The notes under the pieces: model-generated
Seen by the model: only the letters and a program-made list of their open reading frames with translations
Told to the model about the DNA's origin: nothing
Database searches by the model: none
Source: Erpobdella octoculata
Taxonomy: Eukaryota > Annelida > Clitellata > Hirudinida > Erpobdellidae
Reading direction: 5' to 3'
Assembly: GCA_963978895.1 (NCBI GenBank)
Contig: OZ022238.1
Coordinates: 17,845,371-17,909,370 of the forward strand
DNA: 64,000 bases
Made by a program: the position numbers and the translations under genes
Part shown: positions 1 through 61,582 of the stretch, one piece after another
Layout: each line of letters opens with the position of its first letter
Numbering within the stretch: the stretch's first letter is position 1

Positions 1-339
1 GAGTCTTCCCGTTCACTCGTTCCTTGCTATCTCGTGGTTCAAAGGTCAAGAATAACGTTGTAACATGTAGAGGAATTTCATATTATTGTTTTCGTTTGTG
101 GGTACTGATTTTATCGTTGATGTATTTTTCAGTAAGATTCAAAAGGATTCCATCATAAATATTGCATAGTGTTATCATAATTATAATTGTATTAAACGAG
201 TTATTACATTGTAATATCTTTGCACCAGGATATTACGGCGTAAGGGCACGTCCTGCGGGAGGTGGATGGAGGAAGCCCTCTGTGAGGAAACTTTGAGGGG
301 TTGCATCGAATAACACAGAATAAGAGGCCGTGGACTATC

Positions 340-1235
340 GATGTCTAGGAGAAGTTTAACTCTGATTCCAAACCGGGGTAGACAGAGCTCGCATAACCTT
401 TTCAGGCGAATCTGTCTAGGAGAACGAAAACTCTGATTTCAAACCGTGACAGACGAAGCTTGCTTAGATCGGTTTAATCAATCTGTTTAGGTGCACCGCT
501 TACAACTGTGCACATGTGCCTGTGCCAACTAGTCCACACATCGCAGTTGCTGTGCCTTTGGACACTGGTTTGCACAGGAAGAGAGGGTGGGATCAAATGC
601 ACAAGTCTTGCTCACTTAAATCCTCTCTATTGTGATGGTAGATCAGTGATGCAAAGTCCTGTGGCGATGGACGCATGGTAACGGGTGCAGATGAAGGATA
701 TCACTGGTGGCATCTAACTACAAATCTGCATGTGGGCGGCTCAAGTGTGATTGTCATTTGTTGTTGACCGGAACAGCTGCAACACTCGTATCCTGCCCTT
801 TACACAGAGCAGCCCTTTATAGGGATAGCACTGTTCTCTCCAAATGGAGATGGGAAGATAAAATGATCCCTAAACAAAGCCTGTTCCTTTCTTCCTTGTT
901 AGCCTAGGTACCTAACATGCAGTCATTGGACGTGAACTTGCACGTCACAACATTGACATTGCAGCGATTAGTGAAACTCCTATCACAACATTGAGCTAGT
1001 AGAGGAAGGTGCTGGCTACACCTTTTTCAAAATTGGTCAACCAGAAGCTAAACCACGATATGCTGGAGTTGGTTTTACAATCAAGACTACCACTGTACCT
1101 TGGATCAAAGATCTTCCCAAAGGCATCAACTCAAGATTGATGTCTATGAAGCTGAATCATCTCAGTCTCTTGACTGAGACCATTCAGCTGTATTCTTTCT
1201 TGAGCGACCTTCGGTCACAGAAGAGTGCATTGACG
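340..1235 (+). mobile_element. Decayed non-LTR retrotransposon (LINE) 5' part with endonuclease remnant
   Basis: Between about 928 and 1200 conceptual translation gives a broken but recognisable start of an APE-type LINE endonuclease: RELARHNIDIAAISET, then after a frameshift EEGAGYTFFKIG, AGVGFTIKT, and LPKGINSRLMSMKL. These match the usual order in LINE ORF2 proteins (self-description of the cell, ISET motif, GYTFFW block, GVGFAIK block, GINDRLM block). There is no open frame and no reverse transcriptase follows. Upstream, 340–390 and 412–463 are imperfect copies of the same roughly 50-base unit and probably belong to the element's 5' region. It sits in an intron of the PANK4-like gene. The endonuclease assignment is fairly sure; the left boundary is a guess. 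Confidence 0.7.
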
Positions 1236-1445
1236 ACTCAGTCTATATATATATAATTGTATTATAATAGTAATGTATAGATAACCTTATAATTAATCAA
1301 TATTGTAGGTTCATCTCATAATTGCAATTGTATGATAATGTCAATTTTTTTTATTTCAGTTCAGAGTAACCATTTTATTTGTGATACTGTTATATCTTAA
1401 GAAATGGCAAATCATAAGATTAAATATGATGTAAACATCCTGCAG

Positions 1446-1615
1446 GTCATCTTGTGTGCAAATTCTCGGCCAGCTCTAAATGATGTGACTTACAATGAAC
1501 TGACCATACTAACTAAAAGGGTTGCTAGCTTATGCTGTGTCATCAATCAGGCACTGTGTGATGGCAGACTTCTTGTTATGGAGTCCGGTCAAGGGTCACC
1601 CTGTCTTGATCTCAG
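1446..1615 (+). CDS. PANK4: PANK4-like 4'-phosphopantetheine phosphatase, penultimate exon
   Basis: The exon reads VILCANSRPALNDVTYNEL and ends SPCLDL, which is the ANSGPALNDVT…SPCLDLSRL block of the DUF89 phosphatase domain at the C-terminus of PANK4. The acceptor is the CAG at 1443–1445 and the donor GTGATT follows 1615. The exon ends in phase 2 and joins in frame with 2181. Upstream coding sequence must lie outside the window, because only LINE remains and AT-rich sequence occur to the left. The family hydrolyses 4'-phosphopantetheine (and damaged forms) and so opposes coenzyme A synthesis in the cytosol. The ATG at 1404 lies before the acceptor and is probably intronic. Confidence 0.82.
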
Positions 1616-2180
1616 GTGATTCAAGCTGGAACATGCAAAATATTGAGATAGAATACATTTTTATCTTATCTTGCAGTGTTTGCTTATTAATAATTTTAAG
1701 TCGATTGGGTAGGTTATCGTTAATTATCATTATTATTATTATTATTATCATATTTGCTGATTTTCTAGGATTATGAATCAAGTATTTTTTATACTTGCCT
1801 TAAGTGGCAATGTTACTTTTGCCAATTTTGGGCATTTCAAGCTGGAACATGCAAAATATTGTATGGCTTTCAGAGAGTACCATCCTTAAGGAGACTAATT
1901 AAACTATTATGAGATTGTTGAGCCTTAGTAATACTTGCACTGGGAATGGATCATGAGACCTCTAGGTCACGTATGTAGTTCATTGACCATACAGATATAT
2001 ATGGGACCTAATTTATAGAAAAATTGTAGAAATATCTTATTCACAACCAGCATTACGTTGCCTGATATAAATCTATTTATGTATTTTTGTATCTAAGAGT
2101 TATGCATTTGTAAATATTGTGTTCTTTTGCTCTTGTTTATGAAGTAACTATTATAGCTTTTTGCCTTTTCATTTTTTCAG

Positions 2181-2430
2181 GTTCATAGATTTTGATTTAA
2201 GTTCCAAGATGGAGGAATATTCAGCCGATCTTGTCATCCTGGAGGGAATGGGTAGATCCGTACACACAAACCTTCATGCTAAATTCACCTGTGATGTACT
2301 TAAACTTTCAATCCTCAAAAATAGGTGGCTAGCTGAAAACCTGGGTGGAAAAATATATGATGTCATCTTTAAATTTGAATGTGCACAAACAGATGGGGCA
2401 AACAGTAACTCGAACCACGAGCTTTCATAG
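2181..2430 (+). CDS. PANK4: PANK4-like 4'-phosphopantetheine phosphatase, last exon
   Basis: Starts after a pyrimidine-rich acceptor (CATTTTTTCAG) and continues the split codon AG|G from 1615. It encodes ADLVILEGMGRSVHTNLHAK, then SILKNRWLAENLGGKIYDVIFKFE, and stops at TAG 2428–2430. EGMGR(A/S)VHTN is the conserved metal and substrate-site block near the end of DUF89/ARMT1-like phosphatases, and the stop lies about where PANK4 ends, with a somewhat longer polar tail here. The 3' UTR continues to an AATAAA at 2892. Catalytic aspartates lie in earlier exons and cannot be checked. The gene converges on gene A (− strand), with about 400 bases between the putative poly(A) sites. Confidence 0.87.
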
Positions 2431-2891
2431 CATTTTTCCACAGTATTTTGAACCTGCGTCAATTATATTTTTAAATTTAACTTTGAACTTCATATTTAAT
2501 TATCAGGTTTGTATCAGTTGAAAGATTTGTCTGCAAAGTTGATAAATTATTATTATACGTTATGAAGTCTCGTTTGCACATCTTTGATTTCTGTGCCTTT
2601 GTCAATTCTCTTTAAATATTTTGAAGTTTGTGTGTGTAAGTGATTATTTTACCTACAAATTTTTTCATATTTCACCTTGATTTGGTAGCCTTGTTTTGTA
2701 AAGTTTAAGTTTATAGAATAAATTTTTCATAATAGGATATTTATAAAAGAACTTTTCTAGTTATTTGGTTGATGATTCAAAGATATCTGTAAATAATTTG
2801 TATAACCATTTAGAATTTCTTGTTTATCAAATTCTTCACGTGAACTATTTATTACTTGTAAATATTTTTTGTGGATTTTATTTATTTATTC

Positions 2892-2897
2892 AATAAA
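2892..2897 (+). terminator. Putative poly(A) signal of the PANK4-like gene
   Basis: AATAAA in an AT-rich stretch 460 bases after the stop codon, followed within 30 bases by T-rich sequence. Another AATAAA-like hexamer occurs near 2716, so the site used is uncertain. Confidence 0.5.
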
Positions 2898-2984
2898 GTC
2901 ATTGAAACATTACTTCATTTTAATTTTATTGTTTCGCATTAGCGTCATATGCGTTGAGTTTCGGAAATTGACGGTGTAGTTATA

Positions 2985-3035
2985 GTTTATAGTCTTTTAC
3001 ACCATACACCAAGTGTTTCAAGACAAATAAATAAT
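2985..3035 (-). repeat. Terminal remnant of the CACCAGGTGT-type MITE
   Basis: The TAGTTTATAGTCTTTTACACC stretch and the CACCAAGTGTTT that follows match the terminal inverted repeat of the MITE best seen at 50644–50828. The body is missing. It lies between the convergent 3' ends of the PANK4-like gene and gene A. Confidence 0.5.
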
Positions 3036-3287
3036 AGTTTAGCTTATAAATGCTCTCTAGGCAAGAAAAAAACTCGCCACCTGCAGAGCCGTCATTCGAT
3101 TCGAGATAGCTCTTTCAGTTACAACTTAGCTGGCAGCATTAAAAATTAAAAATATAAAATTAATGCTCCCCACACAACGCACTAATACAACACTATTATT
3201 GTGTTACTTTTATGTTGTGTTACATCGCATGTTGTAACTGGTCTTATCTTTTCTGATAAAGAAAAATACTTTTTTATAATAGCTTCT

Positions 3288-3293
3288 TTTATT
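3288..3293 (-). terminator. Putative poly(A) signal of gene A
   Basis: AATAAA on the − strand, about 200 bases after the gene A stop. It is a plausible 3' end and is not proven. Confidence 0.4.
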
Positions 3294-3495
3294 CTTCAAA
3301 ATAGAACGATAGTATTTTAGTAACAATTATAAAAAGAAAAACGTGTTACAGTTACGAAAACGACGTGTTACAATTGTAAGAACGATAGGTCAAATTAAAA
3401 AAAAAGAACATGATAAAGAGTCAGTCTACATGTTATTTGTAAACTGACCCAGAAATAAATAATATGATTATTATTACTTAACTACGTACGTATAT

Positions 3496-22016
<18,521 letters not shown>

Positions 22017-22981
22017 TTTAGGTTGAACTGAGACGCTTCTTCCACATCTGAAATAGATAATTTACATAAATAACAAAATGATACCACATTGATATTGATA
22101 TTTATGTTTACTGTTATTTTTAGTGCTTTATGCCATAGTTTACAATAAAATGTCTTTGAAGATAACTATCATAAGAAAGACGTGGCTTTATAAATAAACA
22201 CAATTTGGTTGTTAAAATGTATTATATATATATATATATATATTATCAAAAATACATTTGACTTATTTACATTTTCTGATTAATAAAGCAACATACTTTT
22301 ATATGATTTTTCAGAGTGCAGGTTATATGGGTTTTAAAAGTTAAACAAACTGTTTTTTATTTTAAACATTTTTTCAAATCTTTCAAAATAAAGTTCGCAC
22401 ATCTTTTAACAGTTTTTAAAAATGCGCATCTAGGCATATCTATTTGAACAATTGAACTTTTTACAAAAGAATTGACTTTTTTATTCCTAGCTACCTTATT
22501 TTATTAAGTTTTTATCTTCTATAACGCATCACGTTCGGTTACAAATTTTGTTGTTTCAAACACAGTGATCTTTTAAAACAAAACGAGTGACAGGCACTGA
22601 TTGGTGCCACAGTCAAATAATCCCAGTCTTTTTTTTTATTCCATACGACAAATCACAGCATCCAAAACGTTGGTGCAATTAGTTGTGAACACTTACGACC
22701 AATTGATTTATTGTTTCAGTAAAATATCGTAAGTAAAAAAACGTATGTTTTTAACATTTAAATTAACATAAATTTAAATTTTAAATTCAAGCTTTAAATA
22801 TTTCATCAGTAGATTTAATACATTACCCAAAAGGATCCTACCTACATCGAAGCAATGCTTTTGTAGCTAAGTTGTCCGAAGATTTGCCAACCAGCCACTG
22901 GATATTATTATTATTATAAAATTTTATAATAACAGAAAATAAAATCCTACGTATGTGATAGAAAAATAGTTTATTACTTAC

Positions 22982-23045
22982 AATGCTACGCACCAGGCGC
23001 GAATGTAAGAAATGCTCTGTCTCTCCCGTCGCTAACAAAAGCGAG
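22982..23045 (-). promoter_or_regulatory. Possible 5' non-coding exon and promoter of gene A
   Basis: On the − strand a TTTATAACTCGC motif near 23050 is followed by GC-richer sequence ending GCATT|GTAAGT (donor at 22981–22976). A spliced leader exon here would join the acceptor at 22048. This is speculative; there is no transcript evidence. Confidence 0.3.
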
Positions 23046-23329
23046 TTATAAAGAAATGAATTGAAACATACAAACTGTATGCTGGGCTTCGTGCATTCAT
23101 TTTCTTAACATGTGAAGTTTTAAGTTTCTTAAACGCAAATCTTGTTTCTTTTTGAACTTTTTGATTGTGCACATAAATATAAACATCCAGTTTATTTGAT
23201 GAGCTGTAAAATTAATCTTCCCAACACTGCAAAAAGAATTGTATATAGGAAAGTTTTAACTATTTATTGAACCTGACTAAAATAATTTATATCTAAAAAG
23301 TTGTCATAGCGTGGCAAATAACAAAGACT

Positions 23330-23455
23330 GTCTTATAATGTTCCCGTGCTTCTTCCAAACCTGGCAGATTTGCTGACCCTAAGGGGATTTGAACTAGAAA
23401 TTATCTGATTTAAAATTTCAAGCAAAAGCTTTCCATTCTACTGTCAGTAGTACCA
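23330..23455 (-). repeat. tRNA-derived SINE-like fragment
   Basis: The − strand has AGAATGGAAAGC (A-box-like) and TAGTTCAAATCCCC (B-box-like), then GGGTCAGCAAATCTGCCAGG, a typical SINE order. No full tRNA fold is seen. Confidence 0.45.
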
Positions 23456-23459
23456 AAGA

Positions 23460-26380
23460 GAGATATTTAAAGCATAATTTATTTTGCTAAAATTTATATT
23501 TGCAATCTGTGTCCGGTCACTTGAACAGGTTGAAACTTCTTGAAATCAAAAATAATGTTAAGGTCAAGAAATCTTTAAAGGCAAAACAGGTCTTGGAAAT
23601 CAAAGAAATTTTGGAGATTTGAATGTTTTTGAGATCAATAAAGTATTAGGGATGAAGAAAGTTTTGGATCACAAAAAGTCAAGTTTAAAAATAATGCGGA
23701 CATAATTATGCTTCTGTAATAAGCAAAACAATACAATGTAACTGTTATTTAGTGACACATTGGACCAGAGTTATTTAATTATTTTAGTTTGTTTTTATAA
23801 AAAAAAACATTTATTTTCAATTTGTTTGCATTAAATTTTGTTCTAAAACTTTGTAAAACATTTTCATTTTTTAAGTTATTAAGAAATATTTAAAAACACA
23901 TTTTTAGACCACATATTGCTACCACATTGAATAAACAGTTCTATTCAAATATCTTTCTAAAGGCGGCGTTTGCCTTTACTACAAAGCTTGACAGTCACGA
24001 CGATCCACACAAAAAGCCCACCTTTGTGGATTTTAATTAAATTGAAACTCTTTATATCATGGTGTACCTATTTATCACTAACAATGCAGATTGTAAATTT
24101 AAACCTATGACTTTTCAGAAATAAATGATTTCAGCCATAACTGACCAATCCTTCTAAAATTACTACTTTTACTCTAAAGTTAAACAAGTGAACCACAAAA
24201 ACTTTGTTTTTAAAACGTTTTTCGCGTTTGCAGCAACGCTTTTTAATTGCGATGGCGACTTTGGGAACTAACCGCTATATTTAAGTTTATTTTGCTGAAA
24301 ATATTTTTAAAATCGTGATAAAAGTGGTAGAATATTGTATTGTCATATTCAAAGTTTCAGAGCTGTAATTTGTCAGAAAATGGTCTAAAATTTGATTGCA
24401 AAATTTTGCGGACAGACAAACAAACATACAAGAAAGTTATTTGAGAAAAACGTTGTAAATTGATTAAAAATTACGTTTGACGAACATGAAATGAATAGGT
24501 GTAACGAATCACGACATAAAGAGCTGTTCATCTTCAGTCAGGATTTCTCAAAATAGCTGCACAATCCTGACGGCAGTATCGTCAGAACCTCCTGTAACAG
24601 CCAAGCTCATTTGGAAGTCGTCCCCCAGTCACCCCCCTGTCGCCCCCCTGTCACGAGCGAAGAAAATACGGAAAATTCAGATTGTCGTGCTGCATGCTAG
24701 ACAGATCAAAAACAAAAAGTGCTTTAATTGGTTATAGCCACTTGAAAGAGGTAAGCGTGTACGAGTGTGCGAGTGCTTAAATTATTTCATTGATAACTCT
24801 TAAAGTCACAAAAGAAAAGAATGTTTTAAGATAATTCAAAATCATTTAATAATCAGAAACTATGATCGAGCTAGTCTATTCAGGAACCCTGCCAACCTAT
24901 CAGCAGAGCAGTCAGCGAATCGAGATTATGAAATACATCACGTGATTTTTCAAACAAGGTCGGACTAAAAATAGTCCAGTTGCACAAGAAAGCGTGTGTG
25001 TGGTTACGCTTGAGTTATTAGATAATCATTATTATAATGTTTGTACGTGCGTTTGTTTGGCCTGTGTGTAGGTGGCTGTGTTGTACGTGAATGAAGTGAC
25101 ACTTGCATTCATGACGTTCCTATTAATTCATTCTTTCAAAACAATCATCAAGGATTTGGCGTTCCAAGTTTTCTTCCTCTCAGAGACACTTATGCTGAGA
25201 AAAGAAAACTTTTAAAAGGCATGAAAGCTATAGTTTCATTCATTGAGAATTTACTAAAATACTGATCCTTAAGTTAAAAAAAAAACTGCTCTTTGAAGAT
25301 GACTGTGAGGTGACATCGAATTTGGAGCTGCTTTGCACGAGGACTACACCGCATGCCACAAAATCACAAATGGTCGTTTAAACACGACACTGACACGTTC
25401 AGTCAATGTTCAGCCATCACAGAGTAGGGGAAGAAAACGAAAAAAATGTTTAAATTTAAATATCATTTTATATAATAGAAATTTAGAAAAAAATAATCAA
25501 ATTAATAATAAAATAACTTTACATAAGCGGCTTGTGGTGGGTGGCATAATATACAACTTACACTGATTAACTATAATCTTACATGATACAATTTCAGATT
25601 TAACAAAAAATCAATTTTTAATATTAGTATTGCACAATGTATCTTTTTCAACAAGCTCTAGTTCTAATGTAACAAAATTTAAATGTATTTGTTTTGAAAG
25701 TTCAAGTAAAGTTGTAACTTTTTTCAACACAAAGTGATTGAAACATCGTAACAGAAATCTTTCAGTCAGAGATGTAAAACGTCAGCTTTATGGCCATTTA
25801 ATACGGCAATCAGGGGCTAACCATGAAAATGAGCTTTTCTGAAATTAGGTAAAAAGCTAACCAGTCGAGGTTATTTTTTAAACTAAAATAAAAACCATTA
25901 ATTTATAAATGAAGCCATGCATGTGTTTGTTATTTAAATAAAATTTCTAAGTAGTTTTATAACTATTTTTTAAAGATATTAGTATGGAATAATTAAATGT
26001 GTTAAAATACAAAAAGTTGAGATATAAGCAAAAATAGAGCATGATTATTGAAGTGTTTACATCCATTTATAGAGACAACCCAGATTACAACCCCAAAGCT
26101 GCCTTGCTAAAGAGGATCAACACGAACGCAACTATTGGAACTGATGACATGCAAAAAAAATATTTCTTTTGTGTAGAATCTCATAGAGAGAAAATAGGGC
26201 TAATTGATTATTTATTTTCATGTTTTGTTCCTATTCAAATTTTCCTTAATTTGGTTTACATTTACAAAAACAAGTTTTCCCAAAAAAGGGGAGTATGGAC
26301 AAATCAAATTCGACGGAACTGTTTAAAGGGAACTGAGTTGTTACCGCGTAGACTGGCAGATTCATGATAGAAATTCACGA
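23460..26380. other. Intergenic DNA, nothing recognised
   Basis: AT-rich sequence upstream of gene A without convincing ORFs or splice-linked coding blocks. A C-rich patch near 24625–24655 repeats CCCCCTGTC. The short ORFs at 25333 and 26041 lack family resemblance or supporting splice sites. Confidence 0.6.
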
Positions 26381-27546
26381 GCACAACCATTAATTTATGT
26401 TGTTTATCGACAAGAACACATAGATTGATTGTACAATTGAAAACATGTAAACTATTTCTGGTATATTTTTAATTGTGTTGACTAAAACCAAATTTAAGCG
26501 ATGGGCATGGCAATGTATGTAGATGACCTATGGAGCAAGTTTTTTAATGAGTGCCTGGACTCCTCGAAAGCGGCCACTCATGACAGAAGCACCATCGTAG
26601 CACTGAGCAACACATTTGTTCCACGACAATTTGTTTTCTTGGACTACATTGTTTATGGCATTTGCCAAGGATTCAGCATCAAAATTTTCCATGTGGAAAA
26701 TACCTAGAGGTTTTTCCCACACTGAACCTTCTGGCGACGTTGATCGGATAACAAAGCTCAGTTGCTCTTTGCGAGAAATGTCTTTTGATTTATCTACCAT
26801 TACTGCCCAGTACGGTCCTAGAGAATCTATGGTTTTCTGTCTAAGAGTATTTGCTATACAATGAATAATATCATTCTGGTAAGGTGCTGAAGTATAAGTT
26901 CCATACCTATTTCTGAGTCGTTCTCGTAAATGAGCAAAAAGTTCACTCATCGTTTCAAGCAATTCTATATAATTTCCTTTGTTTGAACTTTGTTCTGTTT
27001 CAGTGTCGCCTCGAAACGCCAATCCTTGACGAGCTAGATAGGATGTCGCTAGAATTAACAGCTTGAGGTGATTTCTGTTCTCTAAAACTTCTGTTCTTCT
27101 TTGATTATTGATCTTGTTTGCAACAGACTCTGACCTTCCAGAGGACATCATTTTGGCCTCAGTCCATAGCACCGTGCTATCTTTGTGTTTGCTACTAGAT
27201 CCATGCTGTGTTAATTCTTTTGCGTCTTTCCATTTTTTAAACCCCTCATCAACAAATGCAATGTCTCCACTTGTTTCACCAGGACGAACAATATTTGAAC
27301 TAAAATGGCGACAACTGAAGCAATAGACAGCATCTTGTTTGATGGAGTATTCGATCCAAGGAAAACTTTAAAAAAACCGCTGTTGAAACGACGCTGGGAT
27401 GTTTGAGGATATTTTTCTAATATTGGTTGAACTGGATCTTCGTGATAAGAACTTGATATATCTGCAATCAAAACTTGGCTTTCTTGCAAAATCAGTCCTT
27501 CAGGTATATCTAATTTGGCTTGTTTTGTTACTTCAACAGACTCCAT
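26380..27546 (-). pseudogene. hAT-type transposase remnant (TTF zinc finger plus DUF4371)
   Basis: The − strand translation gives QRRFNSGFFK; after a frameshift near 27355 it gives EYSIKQDAVYCFSCRHF (TTF-type finger) and FVDEGFKKWKDAKELTQHGS. It then runs open to 26528 with LARQGLAFRGDTE, YTSAPYQNDIIHCIA, YWAVMVDKSKDISRKEQL and CVAQCYDGASVMSG, the DUF4371 core with its first catalytic Asp. A TAG follows, but the same frame continues YIHCHAHRLNLVLV. The C-terminal dimerisation domain is absent. This is a decayed ZMYM1-like/hAT transposase between genes A and B. Confidence 0.82.
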
Positions 27547-27733
27547 TTCCTGGTTATTTTTTTCTTTTTAAAATACTCAACATTGATGGCTGTGATGATT
27601 TCTTTGACATTTTTTTCGAACTGTAGTCAGAGATAACTGGTTATAAGAAAAATAATAATTGATAGTGATGATCTAAATCAAAAGCATACAATAAAAAACA
27701 GTAAAAATAAACACACACACAGATATATATATA

Positions 27734-29604
<1,871 letters not shown>

Positions 29605-29609
29605 AATAT

Positions 29610-30590
29610 ATACATATTTAAAAGCAGAAATTTAGTTCACATGTTAATTTCATAAGATTTACATTAATATGTTTTGAAGAATTCGGACACACAAGTTTGC
29701 CATAAAATATATTGAAAAGTGAACTGACTTTTTAACTTTCCGATAAATGTAACAAGCCACAAAAAAACAAAATTTGTATTATACTCCCCCACCGGCTTAT
29801 TCGCATAAAGTTAGTAATCAATTTATCGAATATATTTATGAGTGTTCAGCCACGATTAAAGAATAAAAGGCGTGTATAGAAATTAAATCAATTAAATGTA
29901 CAGAAAAATTGTCATTATATAATTTAAACATAAAGGCACATATTACAAAATCATTCTTTACCTGAGATGAAACCAATGTAGAGCAACAAAAGAAGGAGAA
30001 ATGTGAGAAAACTTGGGAGTACGAAGCTCCAGGAAGTTAGCAACGCTTCGGGCAACGATTTTCGGCAATTATTATTTGTCACTAGGAAAGTGTAAAATGT
30101 AATTAGATATTTGAATTCTACGTTAAATTTGCTATAAGAATACATTTGTTTGAAGGGGCGGATAATTTTATTTTATTTTTGATTAATTTGTTTCTGATTG
30201 GCTGTGTCGGTAACATAATTGTAAGGTCAAGTCATGGAAGGCATTTTTCATAAAGTGTCAATAAATATTTCAAAATTGTTTTTGCACTGTTTAATCAAGC
30301 TGATATTTTTCTACAAGAAAACATTTGTTTGAAAGGGCGGACAATTTTAGTTTATTTTTTATTCAATTAATTTGTGGCGATTTGGAGTGAAAATAGACAT
30401 CGTTTCCCGCTTCGTTGCTAACTTCATTCACCTGGAGTACGAGATATCAAGAACGCGGAAAGTTAAATGTTTTAGTGGACAAAGAGATGGCTAGCATCTA
30501 CTATTTACGCGAAGTTTCTACTAGCCCGATAACTTCTTATCTTCTTTCTCATTATCCTTGTCCATTAGGACAGCCGTGAAACTTTAGTAC
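29610..30590. other. Intergenic DNA, nothing firm
   Basis: AT-rich. Two copies of AACATTTGTTTGAA(G)GGGCGGA (30140 and 30320) mark a minor direct repeat. I see no supportable gene. Confidence 0.5.
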
Positions 30591-30960
30591 CGTAAAACGG
30601 GGTGGCTTTGGCCCAGTTTACACATAAATCAACCTATATTTTAAAGTACAAATTATATTTCTATGAGCAATTATGCTAAAAAGGTGTGCATAGTAGTGAT
30701 GTATGGCGTGACCTAGCGAAAGTTTAAAAAAAAAATTTTTTAAATATATTTTTACGCGTTTAAAGGTTGGGCCAAAGTCACCCCGCTGATAGGGGTGACT
30801 TTGGCCCAGCGACTTTAAGCCTGTCCAGAAAAAAATGTTAACCTCTAAACAGTTACATTTCAATTATTTTTCAATATACTATGTATGTTTTGTTGAAATA
30901 CACTTTTTACAGAATTAATTTAGCTTGTTTTGGCCCCGTTTAGAGTCCCCAAACATATCG
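30590..30960. repeat. GGGGTGACTTTGGCCCA repeat with perfect palindrome
   Basis: 30768–30808 consists of two perfect 17-base inverted arms, TGGGCCAAAGTCACCCC and its complement, around GCTGATA. A third, direct, copy with one change lies at about 30598–30615. It looks like a dispersed DNA-transposon or foldback remnant. Confidence 0.6.
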
Positions 30961-31147
30961 AGCAAAATTTTATTTGATATTTCACCTGAGTTCACATTAT
31001 AAACTGCTCTACCAAAACATTGGATCAAAGTTTATCATTAATTTTTCTTTCTTTAATCTTTAGTAAATATTAAACATAAAAAATGAGTTGCAACACATTT
31101 ATAAATCAAGAGAACGGAGCAAGAAATAACACAATAAATTGATTTCG

Positions 31148-31728
31148 TCAGAAATAATCAATGCGCTGCAGCTCAGGAATTGAGTAAAGTCCCCTCCTAG
31201 AAATTTGCTTTGGAGCTGATATGAGTGTGAAGATCTCAGCCTCTTGATAGACAGCTCTCTCTTCAGGCTTCGGCCATTTCCAGTTACGTCCGCTTCTCTT
31301 CATAAGACGAACTTCTGCCCCGGCTTTTCTAACTTTTTTCACCTAATAAAACAACAATTTTACAAATGTCACACCTAGTTAAAAGGTATCAAATCATTTA
31401 ATTTTATAACCTGTCCTACGTAAAACCTTTAACAATATTCTGCAAATCTGAATTATCTACGGGGAATCCAAATGTTGAGGCCGTCACAACATAAGACTTG
31501 AAAGCGGCTTCCGCCTCATCAGAAAATATTGTCTGCCCACCATATTTATTTGAATGTGCACCTTAGAGTTTGTTCCTTAGTGTTGATCTAAGAATTTTGT
31601 ATAATTTGACTGCTTCTCTTTGTGTTGTTCTGCCAGTACTGATTCCCAGCAAAGCTGCTTGCAAGTTTGACGACGAGTAAGAACCATAGGTTCTGCTACC
31701 GAGCGTTGTTTTTCCACGTTCTGGGCAT
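31148..31728 (-). pseudogene. Pogo/Tigger-like transposase remnant without DDE core
   Basis: From about 31728 down to 31420 the − strand reads GSRTYGSYSSSNLQAALLGI, then REAVKLYKILRSTLRNKL, and after a stop FSDEAEAAFKSYVV and FGFPVDNSDLQNIV. This is a psq-type HTH followed by the start of a CENP-B-type HTH. The ORF 31342–31148 (VRLMKRSGRNWKWPKPEERA, ISRRGLYSIPEL) resembles the tail that follows the DDE domain in the same proteins. The DDE domain itself is missing, so this is an internally deleted derivative. Confidence 0.6.
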
Positions 31729-31739
31729 GATAAAATCTG

Positions 31740-32780
31740 AAAAATTGTTAATTGTTGTCAAATCGTAATCATAGTAAAATAAAACAACAAAAAATGCTGA
31801 CATTTATGCTATCTCTCCATTTTTTACGATCTCTCCCACTTTCAATGAGGGCAGTCTCTTACTAGCATCTCTCTCTTTTTCTTTATCTCTCTCACTCGCC
31901 ATGAGGAAAGCCTCTTCTGTTAGTTACATCTCTCTCAATCTCTATGTGGCAGCCAATTCTTCAAGCTTAGTTTCATTCTTTATAGGGAGAGCTTATTCTA
32001 CTGCCTGATAACATTAGCATTTTTCCTTTTTACCACGTTCTTATTCAGTTCGTTCACTCATTCTGCATGGACTTAAATTAGGAGGCATAGGGGCAACTTT
32101 TTAAAGCATGTAAATTTTTTTGGTGATATGGTGAGGAAATGCATAAATATATATATACATCACTATTTAAAAAAATAAAATCCGAAAAATCTATAATTCT
32201 AAAAAACTTCTTTTATGTAGTTTTTAGAATTATAGACTTATATTTTCACGAAAAATATTTGCATTAAATTAGTATTTTTCTGTTTTAAATATATAAAAAT
32301 TTTTTTATAAAAATGTTTTTTACGGTTCACTTGTTAAATCTGTAACCAGAACCATCTGTAATTGAGTATGTTAAATTACTACAAGACATAAAAGCTTTTA
32401 TATAAAAAAAATATCTGACCCATTCAATATCAAACATGTCTGCTGTATTATTTTTTGCATGCCTTTGATTTTTAATAAAGCTCAATCATTTTTTTACTAC
32501 ACATTTTTATTGGGTTTTCAACTTAGCTTTGTCAGAAAATTAGTCCAGGCAGTAATAAATATTGCACGGGTTAATATAATTAGCTTTGACATCTTCGAAA
32601 GATAAACAAAAATATTAACACACATGTAGCGGTATAAGTTACTAAAACACTTGTTACATAAAGTTACTATGTCTGGCAACATAAAGCAGTCTATAAGAAA
32701 TGAATAGTAAAAAATGGTCAGCTATATTATGCGACTCAATCTAAACTGACAATTACAAATTTTAGACATAATAGTGTGAC
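31740..32780. other. Intergenic DNA downstream of gene B, nothing recognised
   Basis: Contains CTCTCT-rich words (31810–31950) and an AT-rich inverted pair around 32190–32240 (TATAATTCTAAAAAACTTC and its near-complement). No coding signal. Confidence 0.5.
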
Positions 32781-32786
32781 ATAATC

Positions 32787-32792
32787 TTTATT
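32787..32792 (-). terminator. Putative poly(A) signal of gene B
   Basis: AATAAA on the − strand 55 bases after the stop; a second lies at 32794–32799, overlapping the same AT-rich patch. Confidence 0.5.
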
Positions 32793-32846
32793 CTTTATTT
32801 TAAAAATCTTATAACCTATATTTGTATTAGAAAAACATAAAAATGT

Positions 32847-61582
<28,736 letters not shown>

